Assembly (NCBI GenBank): GCA_002373755.1
Contig: DFJU01000056.1
Span: 1-55,497 of the forward strand
Direction: 5' to 3'
DNA length: 55,497 bases
DNA from: Bacteroidales bacterium UBA3663
GTDB lineage: Bacteria > Bacteroidota > Bacteroidia > Bacteroidales > UBA3663
Of this stretch, positions 33,888 to 41,801 are shown piece after piece (the first letter of the stretch is position 1; each line of letters starts with the position of its first letter). The position numbers and the translations under genes are program-made. The notes under the pieces were generated by a model. That model was not told where the DNA came from, ran no database searches, and saw only the letters and a list, made by a program, of their open reading frames with translations.

Positions 33888-36014
33888 ATGTTTATGGAAC
33901 AGAGACTGAAATGCAAATTTATATTTGCATCATTTTTGCTGTGTGCTGGCCTTGTTGCCTGCAACGAGGATGACGAAATTGAAATCGCCGAGAGCGAAGA
34001 TGAAGTCGAGTCGGCCAACCGTGCCCTCAGCGAGTATGATGCCGATGCGCATCGCGTCGAGAATTTTGAAGTGCTCAACACCGTGACAATCACGTGGAAT
34101 GGTGCATCGGCCACAACCGACAAGGACGTGAAGAACGTCAGCATTGCGGTGGATGGCGGCTCCGTCACCGTGCGCAGTTCGGCCGAGGGCATCGAGTATG
34201 TGCTGGCTGGCGCATCGGACAACGGCAACATCAAGTTCTACAGCGACCACGGCTTCAAGCTGACGCTCAACGGCGTGGAACTGTCGAGCCAGACATCGGC
34301 CGTAATCAATAACCAGGGCAAGAAAAACTGCTTCGTCTATCTGCCAAGCGGCACCAAGAGCTACCTGACCGATGCCGAAATCTACAGCGACAGCGTGGCC
34401 GGCGAAGACTGCAAGGGCTGTTTCTTCAGCGAGGGCCAGCTCATCGTGTGCGGCACGGGCGAAATCAACGTAGTGGGCCAACGCAAGCACGGCATCGCGA
34501 CCGACGACTACCTCGTTGTGAACGACAAGGCCACCGTCAACGTCCACACCTCAATCAAGGACGCCATCCACACAAACGAGTTTGTACAGTTCGAGTGCGG
34601 ACGGATCAGCGTTGTGTCGTCGCAGGCCGACGGCATCGACTGTGGCGGCGCAATGGCATTGCTGGGCGGCACGATCGACATCCATACATCGGCCCCGACC
34701 GGAAAGTGCATCAAGTGTGGCGGCGACGTGACGATGAACGACGGAACCCTGCTGCTCAACAACAGTGCCGATGCTGTCTGGACATCGGGCACGGGCGATG
34801 ATGCCGACTATTCGCGTTCGGTGTGCATAAAGGCAAAAGGCTCATTGCACATGAACGGCGGCGAAGTGACGGCCGAATCGAGCGGTCTGTCGTGCCGTGG
34901 CATCTTCGTGATGCGCGACTTCAACATGAACGGCGGCGAAATCAACGTAGCGACCTCGGGCGCGGCATATCAATACGACACCGTGTGCGACTACACAGTG
35001 GCCACAGGCGTCAAGGTGAAGGGCGACATGTTTGTGACGGGCGGAATGATTACGTCGAGCGTGTCGGGTTCGGGCAGCAAGTCGATTCTGGTGAAGGGTA
35101 ACTACACGCAGAGTGGAGGTTTCGTGCGTGGCACATCGACCGGCGTGACACTCGGCAAGACCGAAACCTTCAAGAAGAGACCCGAAGACATGACAGCCGA
35201 AGAGATGGAGACCGAAATGAACGGAACTGCTTCATCGGACGAGACCTACACGCCAAAGGCATCGGCCAAGGGCATCAAGGTGAAGGGCGTGATGACCGTG
35301 ACTGGCGGCCGTCTGTACGGCTACAGCGCGACCAACGAGGCCATTGAGGTCAAGAACCTTATCAACATCAGCGGCGGCGAGGTCTTTGCCCATTCCGATT
35401 CGGACGACGGCCTGAATGCGGCATCGCACATCACCATCAGCGGCGGATATGTGTGCGGCTACACGCTGGGCAACGACGGCATCGACGCCAACGGAAATAT
35501 CAATGTGGACGGCGGCGTGGTTTTCGCAGTGTGCAAGCGTAAGCCCGAGATGGCACTCGATGCCAACAGCGAGGGCGGCTACAAGCTCTACGTGAACGGT
35601 GGCACGCTCATCACCGTCGGCCCGCTGGAGAGCGGTGCGGAAATGGCGCAGGAGTGTTTCAGCGCAGCATCGTACACCTATGGAATGACCTACGGCGTGA
35701 CGGTCGGCAGCAACTCATACGTCTTCACAGCGCCGACATCGACCCAAGCCGGCAGCGGCATCGTCGTGTCGGGCGCAGAGAAGCCGGTGCTGCTCGAAGA
35801 TGTGACAGTGACGGGCGGCACTACGGTGTTCGACGGCGTTGCGGCGTTGGTCGTCAACGGCAATGTGACGGGCGGCACCGAGGTCACGCTCGAAAGCTAC
35901 GTGCCTGAAGAGTCTGGCCCTGGTGCAGGAGGAGGCGGTGGCGGCAAGCCAAGTTTCAAGCCGGATTCTGCACCGACCGACACGACCACGACGACAACCG
36001 AGACACCGCAATAA
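33888..36014 (+). CDS. Cthe_2159-like beta-helix lipoprotein (paralogue C)
   Basis: 708 residues; lipobox LVAC gives a mature N-terminus at about Cys 25. It shows all family landmarks of paralogue A: RVENFEVLNTVTITWNG, SDNGNIKFYSDHGFKLTLNGV, SAVINNQGKKNCFVY, GEDCKGCFFSEG, KHGIATDDYLVVND, HTNEFVQ, QADGIDCGGA, KASAKGIKVKG, ATNEAIEVK, DDGLNAASHITISGG and ALDANSEGGYKLYVNGG. The variable loop reads RPEDMTAEEMETE. The C-terminus has a glycine-rich GAGGGGGG segment and a Thr-rich tail, which paralogue A lacks. It is divergent from the VTC operon and 184 bp ahead of paralogue D. ATG at 33894 is an alternative start. Confidence 0.8.
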   Translation: MFMEQRLKCKFIFASFLLCAGLVACNEDDEIEIAESEDEVESANRALSEYDADAHRVENFEVLNTVTITWNGASATTDKDVKNVSIAVDGGSVTVRSSAEGIEYVLAGASDNGNIKFYSDHGFKLTLNGVELSSQTSAVINNQGKKNCFVYLPSGTKSYLTDAEIYSDSVAGEDCKGCFFSEGQLIVCGTGEINVVGQRKHGIATDDYLVVNDKATVNVHTSIKDAIHTNEFVQFECGRISVVSSQADGIDCGGAMALLGGTIDIHTSAPTGKCIKCGGDVTMNDGTLLLNNSADAVWTSGTGDDADYSRSVCIKAKGSLHMNGGEVTAESSGLSCRGIFVMRDFNMNGGEINVATSGAAYQYDTVCDYTVATGVKVKGDMFVTGGMITSSVSGSGSKSILVKGNYTQSGGFVRGTSTGVTLGKTETFKKRPEDMTAEEMETEMNGTASSDETYTPKASAKGIKVKGVMTVTGGRLYGYSATNEAIEVKNLINISGGEVFAHSDSDDGLNAASHITISGGYVCGYTLGNDGIDANGNINVDGGVVFAVCKRKPEMALDANSEGGYKLYVNGGTLITVGPLESGAEMAQECFSAASYTYGMTYGVTVGSNSYVFTAPTSTQAGSGIVVSGAEKPVLLEDVTVTGGTTVFDGVAALVVNGNVTGGTEVTLESYVPEESGPGAGGGGGGKPSFKPDSAPTDTTTTTTETPQ

Positions 36015-36039
36015 TCTCATTTATTAAAATACGAAATCT

Positions 36040-36072
36040 AAGCCACTTGCCTTCATTCGGGGCGAGTGGCTT
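36040..36072 (+). terminator. terminator after paralogue C
   Basis: AAGCCACT (36040-36047) pairs with AGTGGCTT (36065-36072), extended inward by GCC/GGC with one mismatch, 26 bp after the stop codon. It is followed by A/T-rich sequence, not by a pure T run. Confidence 0.65.
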
Positions 36073-36197
36073 ATTGTATATTTTGCGCTAATGTTAAAAA
36101 AGTAAAAAAATCGCGTAGCGGAAAAATAATTTTTCAGCCGAAGCGTTTTTGGCTTGAAAAACAAAACTAATTGTCCAATTTAATCTATCGTATCGTT

Positions 36198-38210
36198 ATG
36201 AAGTTTACATCTAATTTATTGTATGTTTCCGCACTGTCGATGTGTATCGGCCTCGCATCGTGCGGAAAAGACGATGAGCCTGATCTTACCAGCGAAACAT
36301 CATCGGACGAAGCCTCGGCCGAAGAGGTCTATTCGGCCAACTCCTCGTTTGCAAACTACGACTCGGCGAGCAACAGTCTGGCCAATATCGACGTAGCGGC
36401 GACGCTCGTCATCGTGTGGGACGGCTCGACGGTCAACGTGTCGGGCACTGCCGACGGCGTCGATGTGAATGCCGACGGAGGTGCGGTGACGGTCAACAGC
36501 ACAACGGAATCGGTGGTCGAATATGTGCTTCGTGGTGCATCGGACAACGGCAGCATCAAGTTCTACAGCGACCAGAAGTTCGTCGTCACGCTCGATGGCC
36601 TGCAGCTCACCAGCCAGACCACATCGGCCATCAACAACCAGGGCAAGAAGAGCCTCTTCGTCTGTCTGCCTGAGGGAACGACAAGCTCGTTGGCCGATGC
36701 CGCAGTCTATACCGACACCGTGGCCGGCGAAGACTGCAAGGCGTGCCTGTTCAGCGAGGGGCAGATCATCATGTCGGGCAAGGGCACCCTCAATGTGAGC
36801 GGCAACCGTCGCCATGCCATCGCGACCGACGACTATCTCGTTGTGAACGATGCCGTTACGCTCAACGTCACGAAGTCGGTCAAGGACGGAATCCACACGA
36901 ACGACTACGTGGTTTTCAATGCCGGCAACGTCAACATCACGACTACGGGCGGCGACGGCATCGACTGCGAGGGTGCGATTTTTGTGTCCGACGGCACGTT
37001 CAACGTCTCGACGTCGGGACTGTCGGCCAAGGCGATCAAGGCGGTCGGTGACATCTACATCGTGGGCGGCACGTTCACGCTCAACACCAGCGGCGATGCC
37101 GAGTGGGAGTCGGGTTCGGGCAGCAGTGTCGATTATTCGAATGCGGCCTGCCTGAAGACGAGCGGCGCGCTCAACATCACTGGCGGCAACATCACGGCCA
37201 CATCGACGGGCAAGGGCGGACGCGGATTCACCGTTGGCGGCGACTTCAACCTGAGCGGAGGCACATCGACCGTAAAGACCTCCGGCGCAGCCTATCAGCT
37301 CAATTCGTCGAGCGACTATACCGTGGCATCGGGCGTCAAGGTGACGGGCAATGTGGTTGTGACGGGCGGTTCGCTGACAGCCACTGTGACGGGTCAGGGC
37401 GCAAAGGCCATGAAGGTGGCAGGAACATACACGCAGAGCGACGGACAGCTCGTTATGACGGCATCGGGCAGCAATGCCGGCTCGTCGTCGAGTGGAATGT
37501 GGGGCTCGTCGTCGGGCAGCTATTCGGCATCGGCCAAAGGCATCAAGGTGACCGGCGCGATTAAGGTGAGCGGCGGCAAACTGTTCGGCAGCAGTTCGAA
37601 ACATGAGGCCATCGAGAGCAAATCGACGCTCGATGTGACTGGCGGCGAGGTCTATGGCTATTCGGCATCGGACGACGGCGTCAACGCAGCCTCCAATTTC
37701 ACCATCGATGGCGGCTTCGTGTGTGGCTACGCGACCGGTAACGACGGACTTGACGCCAACGGCAACCTCTACATCAAGGGCGGAGTGGTCTTCGCGGTGG
37801 GTTCGTCGTCGCCGGAAATGGCTGTCGATGCCAACACCGAGGGCGGCTACAAGCTCTACGTGTCGGGCGGCACGCTGATGACCGTCGGCGCGCTCGAAAG
37901 CGGCTCGTCGCTCACGCAGGCCTGCTATTCTGCCTCGTCGTGGAGCAAGGGCGTGAAATATGCCGTTACCGTGGGCAGCGACACCTACGTCTTCACCACG
38001 CCAACCACCACTGCGGGCAGCGGCATCGTCGTGAGCGGCGCAACGACCCCGACATTGAAGTCTGGCGTGACGGTGAGCGGCGGCACGACGCATTTTGACG
38101 GCGTCGGCGCTGTCGTGGCCAACGGCACTGTGAGCGGTGGCACGTCGGTCACGCTGTCGAGCTACACGGCCAGCAGCGGCAATATGGGCGGCGGCGGTTT
38201 CCGTTGGTAA
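36198..38210 (+). CDS. Cthe_2159-like beta-helix lipoprotein (paralogue D)
   Basis: 670 residues; lipobox GLASC with mature start at about Cys 23. Family landmarks are conserved: SDNGSIKFYSDQKFVVTLDGL, SAINNQGKKSLFVCL, GEDCKACLFSEG, RRHAIATDDYLVVND, HTNDYVVFN, GDGIDCEGA, SASAKGIKVTGA, KHEAIESKS, DDGVNAASNFTIDGG and AVDANTEGGYKLYVSGG. Where A and C carry RPEDMTAEE, this protein has a Ser/Gly-rich loop (NAGSSSSGMWGSSSGSYS), a clear difference in the likely ligand-facing insert. It ends NMGGGGFRW. The ATG at 36198 is used; a TTG at 36171 is an unlikely alternative. It probably has its own promoter after the terminator at 36040. Confidence 0.8.
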   Translation: MKFTSNLLYVSALSMCIGLASCGKDDEPDLTSETSSDEASAEEVYSANSSFANYDSASNSLANIDVAATLVIVWDGSTVNVSGTADGVDVNADGGAVTVNSTTESVVEYVLRGASDNGSIKFYSDQKFVVTLDGLQLTSQTTSAINNQGKKSLFVCLPEGTTSSLADAAVYTDTVAGEDCKACLFSEGQIIMSGKGTLNVSGNRRHAIATDDYLVVNDAVTLNVTKSVKDGIHTNDYVVFNAGNVNITTTGGDGIDCEGAIFVSDGTFNVSTSGLSAKAIKAVGDIYIVGGTFTLNTSGDAEWESGSGSSVDYSNAACLKTSGALNITGGNITATSTGKGGRGFTVGGDFNLSGGTSTVKTSGAAYQLNSSSDYTVASGVKVTGNVVVTGGSLTATVTGQGAKAMKVAGTYTQSDGQLVMTASGSNAGSSSSGMWGSSSGSYSASAKGIKVTGAIKVSGGKLFGSSSKHEAIESKSTLDVTGGEVYGYSASDDGVNAASNFTIDGGFVCGYATGNDGLDANGNLYIKGGVVFAVGSSSPEMAVDANTEGGYKLYVSGGTLMTVGALESGSSLTQACYSASSWSKGVKYAVTVGSDTYVFTTPTTTAGSGIVVSGATTPTLKSGVTVSGGTTHFDGVGAVVANGTVSGGTSVTLSSYTASSGNMGGGGFRW

Positions 38211-38211
38211 A

Positions 38212-38256
38212 GACCCCCACGGCTCCACCCCCGACCCCTCCGCAGGGGAGGGGAGT
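38212..38256 (+). repeat. solo left half of the dispersed GC-rich palindromic element
   Basis: Directly after the paralogue D stop codon: GACCCCCACGGCTCCACCCC, then CGACCCCTCCGCAGGGGAGGGGAGT. It belongs to the same family as the trp operon elements and again abuts a stop codon. Confidence 0.7.
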
Positions 38257-38320
38257 ATATGCGGGAAATGACGTAAAAATGAATGTGAGGTCTGTCACGT
38301 TGTGGCAGCTGTGAAAAAAG

Positions 38321-38357
38321 GAACCGACCTGTGCGAGTTTTTCGTGCAGGTCGGTTC
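38321..38357. terminator. bidirectional terminator between convergent genes
   Basis: GAACCGACCTG (38321-38331) and CAGGTCGGTTC (38347-38357) form an 11-bp perfect stem, with A-rich flank on the left and T-rich on the right. Confidence 0.8.
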
Positions 38358-38371
38358 GTTGTCGGATTATT

Positions 38372-39709
38372 TTAGGATTGTGCCCGATGTTGGAGGAATT
38401 GTCGCGTCAGAAACGCCAAGAAATAGGGGAAGGTGTAGAACTTGCCATTGAACCCTATGTTTTTGCGGCAGAACTTGATGCCATATTGGATGTCGGGGAA
38501 TTTGTCTGAGGCCACTAGTTTGTTGAGCGATGGCGTCGCGTTGTCGGTAGCTTTTACCTCAATGGGAATAAGCGAGTTGGAATCGCGTACAAAGAAATCC
38601 ATTTCGATGCCTATTCTGTCGTTTCGGTAGAAATAGAGTCCATAATCCTGTTTGACAAGCGCGTCTCCAACAAAGTTCTCGTACAGAGCGCCTTTGTAGG
38701 TGCCGAGGTTGCCGTTCATCCGTAGGTCTTCCTGCGCTTCGTCATCCAATGAGGCTACCAAGAGTCCCGAATCTCCATAGTAAATTTTGTATTGCGTGGG
38801 GGTGTAGTTGCCTTTCAATGGCAGTTCGAGGTTTTCCAGACAGTAGCACACGTTGACGATGCCTGCGTTCGACAACCATTCTACGGCGCCGATATATTCT
38901 CTGTTGCGAGCTCCATGAGCGATTTTTGAGACCTGGAATTTCTTGTTTTCTTTGGCGAGAAAAGTCGATATGTGTCGATATACACTCAGCACTCTTCCTT
39001 GGTCGAATCCTTCGGCATATTTTGTTATGTCTTCTTCATAGTCCAGCAGCAGCTGCCGCTGAAGTTGCAGTGTGCCGCTGAAGTTGCCTTGCTGCACAAA
39101 GGTGTTGACCACTTCGGGCATACCACCCAAGACCACGTAGTCTTGAAACAGCTTGAAGTAGGTGTCCAACTCGATATCCGAGAAGGGTTGCAGCTCGGTC
39201 ATGTGTCTGAGTAAGTCGGCAATGCGCGATTCGTCATATCCTTGAGCCCACAGAAATTCCTCAAAGTTCATGGAGTGCATTTCGTAGTCCTCCTTGTAGC
39301 CGACACTGTTCGACTCAATCTTCTTGTAGTACAGACCCATGAGGGAGCCGGAACATATGACGTCGTAGCGTCCATCCATTTTGAATGACTTCAGGCAGGT
39401 GGCGCAGTTTGGGCACTCCTGTATCTCGTCGAAGAAGATCAAGGTTTCGCCTTCGATGAAACGCAAAGCGGGATTCAGCAATGTGATGTTCCTGATGATG
39501 TCGTCAACTTCGTAGCCATTGTCGAAAATCCGTTGATAGGCTTTTTGCAATACGAAGTTGATTTCAATGACATTTTTATAGTGGGAGCGACCGAATTGAC
39601 GAATCGACTCGGTCTTTCCAATTTGGCGGGCTCCTTTCACAATGAGAGGCTTCCGATTGGGATTTCTTTTCCACTCTTCCAAGAAGTTGTCTATCTTTCG
39701 TTTAAGCAT
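38372..39709 (-). CDS. AAA+ ATPase with DUF4143 C-terminal domain
   Basis: 445 residues. The N-terminal AAA_14 ATPase has Walker A GARQIGKTE (about residues 26-34) and Walker B TLIFFDEIQEC, then an arginine-rich sensor region (VICSGSLMGLYYKK). The C-terminal DUF4143 part (about 195-440) holds YYGDSGLLVASL, GALYENFVGDALVKQ, YFYRNDRIGIEMDFFVRDSN and IPIEVKAT, a nuclease-like fold core. Such proteins are common and often multicopy in Bacteroidetes genomes; cellular role unknown. The ATG at 39709 is preferred over an upstream GTG at 39718. The upstream region contains four evenly spaced repeats overlapping the probable promoter, suggesting autoregulation or a dedicated regulator. Confidence 0.88.
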   Translation of the reverse strand: MLKRKIDNFLEEWKRNPNRKPLIVKGARQIGKTESIRQFGRSHYKNVIEINFVLQKAYQRIFDNGYEVDDIIRNITLLNPALRFIEGETLIFFDEIQECPNCATCLKSFKMDGRYDVICSGSLMGLYYKKIESNSVGYKEDYEMHSMNFEEFLWAQGYDESRIADLLRHMTELQPFSDIELDTYFKLFQDYVVLGGMPEVVNTFVQQGNFSGTLQLQRQLLLDYEEDITKYAEGFDQGRVLSVYRHISTFLAKENKKFQVSKIAHGARNREYIGAVEWLSNAGIVNVCYCLENLELPLKGNYTPTQYKIYYGDSGLLVASLDDEAQEDLRMNGNLGTYKGALYENFVGDALVKQDYGLYFYRNDRIGIEMDFFVRDSNSLIPIEVKATDNATPSLNKLVASDKFPDIQYGIKFCRKNIGFNGKFYTFPYFLAFLTRQFLQHRAQS

Positions 39710-39714
39710 GATTG

Positions 39715-39842
39715 TCACATTTTTCTGCGCAAAATTAAGTACTTTATCACATTTTTCGGTCGTTTTGCACCTCGTTTATCACATTTTTCTGCAATTTTTG
39801 TTGGTTTTCATCACATTTTCCTGTTTTTGGTCGATTGCTCGT
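39715..39842. repeat. four 32-bp-spaced operator-like repeats
   Basis: TCACATTTTTC(T/G)G starts at 39715, 39747, 39779 and (as TCACATTTTCCTG) 39811, an exact period of 32 bp, while the 19-21 bases between copies differ. On the coding strand of the ATPase gene the unit reads GAAAAATGTGA. The first copy lies 5 bp upstream of the start codon. Confidence 0.85.
39730..39737 (-). promoter_or_regulatory. -7 promoter element for the DUF4143 ATPase gene
   Basis: On the minus strand TAATTTTG, matching TAnnTTTG and lying between the first and second 32-bp repeats. No TTTG at -33; the second repeat occupies that region. Confidence 0.5.
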
Positions 39843-39915
39843 CTGCCTGCGCTGGCCAATTCGTGTTTCGTCAGTTGTGGCGATGTCGTGTGAACGTGTT
39901 AATTCTGGTCGTTCA

Positions 39916-39944
39916 GTAGAGACGTCACATTGTGGCGTCTCTAC
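39916..39944. repeat. 29-bp palindromic repeat, copy 1
   Basis: GTAGAGACGTCACATTGTGG followed by CGTCTCTAC: a near-perfect palindrome. Its exact reverse complement occurs at 53825-53853. The two copies bracket the galactan locus. Confidence 0.85.
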
Positions 39945-40023
39945 CCGTTTATGCGAAGTTTGAAACGACGTCTCCTTGGATAGGCGGCACGTCCAAAATG
40001 AGCAATCATTTGTCCGATTTGTA

Positions 40024-40055
40024 TTTGGCCATAAAAAAACAAAAAGGTATCTTCG
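40024..40055 (+). promoter_or_regulatory. promoter of the galactan locus (first GH53 gene)
   Basis: TTTG (40024-40027), 20 nt, TATCTTCG (40048-40055; one base from consensus). Transcription would start near 40060 with a 5' UTR of about 115 nt. Confidence 0.65.
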
Positions 40056-40173
40056 CAGCCGAATTTTATTGATTCCCGAAAATGTCATGTCGTGGCGCGT
40101 CGGAATTGGACATTCGCAGCCGTGCCCAAAGTGACGGAACACGGAAAGATACGCTATTCTTGAATCTATATTT

Positions 40174-41646
40174 ATGAAAAAGTTCGGGCATTACCTGCTT
40201 TTGTTTTCCATTCCAGTCTGGTGCATCAGTTGTCAGCCGAAAGCCGCATCGTCGGCCAATGACGCGTCGCAACCGGCGTCGCCCGCAACCCCGTCGTTTT
40301 ACGTCGGGGCCGATTTGTCGTACACCAACGAGCTTGAAGACTGTGGCGTGAAATATACCGTTGATGGCGTTGAAACCGATATTTTCGCACTTTTCAGTCA
40401 GCGAGGGGCCAATATGGTACGGCTGCGACTGTGGCACAATCCGACGTGGACGCGCTACGCGAATTTTGCCGATGTGATGCGGAGTGCCAGTCGTGTGAAG
40501 TCGGCCGGAATGTCCATTTTGTTGGATTTGCACTATTCCGACACGTGGACCGACCCCGAACACAACCTGGTGCCGGCGGCGTGGGCTTCGGTGGTGGGCG
40601 ATACTGTGGCATTGGCCGATTCCGTTTACAATTACACCTTCGCTACACTTGCTGCGATGCAGATGGACGACGTACTTCCGGCAGCCGTCCAGATTGGCAA
40701 CGAAACGAACAATAACATCCTTGTGGCCGACAACTCGCAATTGCTCCCTTTGGACACGCGGCGCAATGTTGCATTGTTCAACGCAGGCATCAGTGCGGTC
40801 AATGATTTCAACCGCGCGCACAAGAAAGATGTGAAGACCATGCTTCATGTGGCGTTGGCCGATGCGGAAGTGCTCAACTGGATTGCCGGCGTGAAGGCGG
40901 CAGGCATACTGGACTTCGACGTCATCAGCGTGTCGTACTATCCGCAGTGGCAACGCTACACACCGCGCGAGCTCGGGGCGTTGGCCAATGCCGTCTTCGA
41001 GACCTACGGCATCCGTCTGCTTGTGGCCGAGACGGGTCACATCTGGACACGCCGCTGGAACGACGAAAGCCACAACCTCGTGAGCCGCATGGCGACGGGC
41101 TATCCCGAAGTGCCGTGTCCGCAGTTGCAGAAGGACTTCCTGATTGAGGTGAAGCGAGCAGTGCGCGACAACCACGGCTACGGAGTGCTGGCGTGGGAGC
41201 CGGGCTGGGTGTCGTCGTCCAATGCGACATTGTGGGGCGTCGGCTCAAATTGGGAAAACGTCACATTCTTCGACTTCAACAACGAGCTGCTGCGGCACGG
41301 CGGCATCGACTTCATGAACGACGACAACGGCCGCGTGACCTTCACCGTCGATATGGGCGCGGCAGGTGCATCGGCCAAGGGCTACATTGCAGGCTCGTTC
41401 ACCGACGACGGCTTCGGCTCGTGGCAGATCATGCCGATGCGGCGTGTCGGCACGTCCGATGTGTTTGAATTCTCGACCTACCTTTCGCACGGACAGACCA
41501 TTGCCTACTATTATCTGAGCGACAGCACATGGTCGGCCCGCGAGACCGTGCCCGACTCCCTGCGCCGAGCCGGAACCGACCGCAGCTTCACACTTGCGCA
41601 AGGCTGCGACTCAATCGCAATCAATGAAAAGTTCGGAATACAGTAG
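40174..41646 (+). CDS. GH53 endo-beta-1,4-galactanase with extra C-terminal beta domain
   Basis: Cleaves beta-1,4-galactan side chains of pectin, probably at the cell surface. 490 residues; a lipoprotein signal with Cys in VWCISC (Cys 20). The GH53 barrel (about 43-375) has FYVGADLSY, MVRLRLWHNP, LDLHYSDTWTDPEH, the acid/base in QIGNETN (Glu 177), the nucleophile in VAETGH (Glu 286) and the AWEPGWV motif. A second domain (about 385-485: GRVTFTVDMGA, KGYIAGSFTDDGFGSW, FEFSTYLSHGQTIAYYYL) looks like a starch-binding-type beta sandwich and may bind galactan. It heads the SusC/SusD operon, as in the known galactan locus of Bacteroides thetaiotaomicron. Confidence 0.92.
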   Translation: MKKFGHYLLLFSIPVWCISCQPKAASSANDASQPASPATPSFYVGADLSYTNELEDCGVKYTVDGVETDIFALFSQRGANMVRLRLWHNPTWTRYANFADVMRSASRVKSAGMSILLDLHYSDTWTDPEHNLVPAAWASVVGDTVALADSVYNYTFATLAAMQMDDVLPAAVQIGNETNNNILVADNSQLLPLDTRRNVALFNAGISAVNDFNRAHKKDVKTMLHVALADAEVLNWIAGVKAAGILDFDVISVSYYPQWQRYTPRELGALANAVFETYGIRLLVAETGHIWTRRWNDESHNLVSRMATGYPEVPCPQLQKDFLIEVKRAVRDNHGYGVLAWEPGWVSSSNATLWGVGSNWENVTFFDFNNELLRHGGIDFMNDDNGRVTFTVDMGAAGASAKGYIAGSFTDDGFGSWQIMPMRRVGTSDVFEFSTYLSHGQTIAYYYLSDSTWSARETVPDSLRRAGTDRSFTLAQGCDSIAINEKFGIQ

Positions 41647-41801
41647 TTAATGGGAGTTATCGCTTCGCTTTGGTAGTTAACAGACGTTACTACAGACGTC
41701 CCAAAGTGTTTCGCTTAGCTCCAACAATTGTCCGTTAACTCCATGAAATCAACTCCTTTACACAATATACCTTAACCAACAAACACTCTAAATTTAATAA
41801 C

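Noticed and set aside
39715..39842. CRISPR array
   Set aside because: The spacing is regular at 32 bp, but the repeated part is only 11-13 bp, the last copy is degenerate, there are no cas genes, and the array overlaps a promoter.
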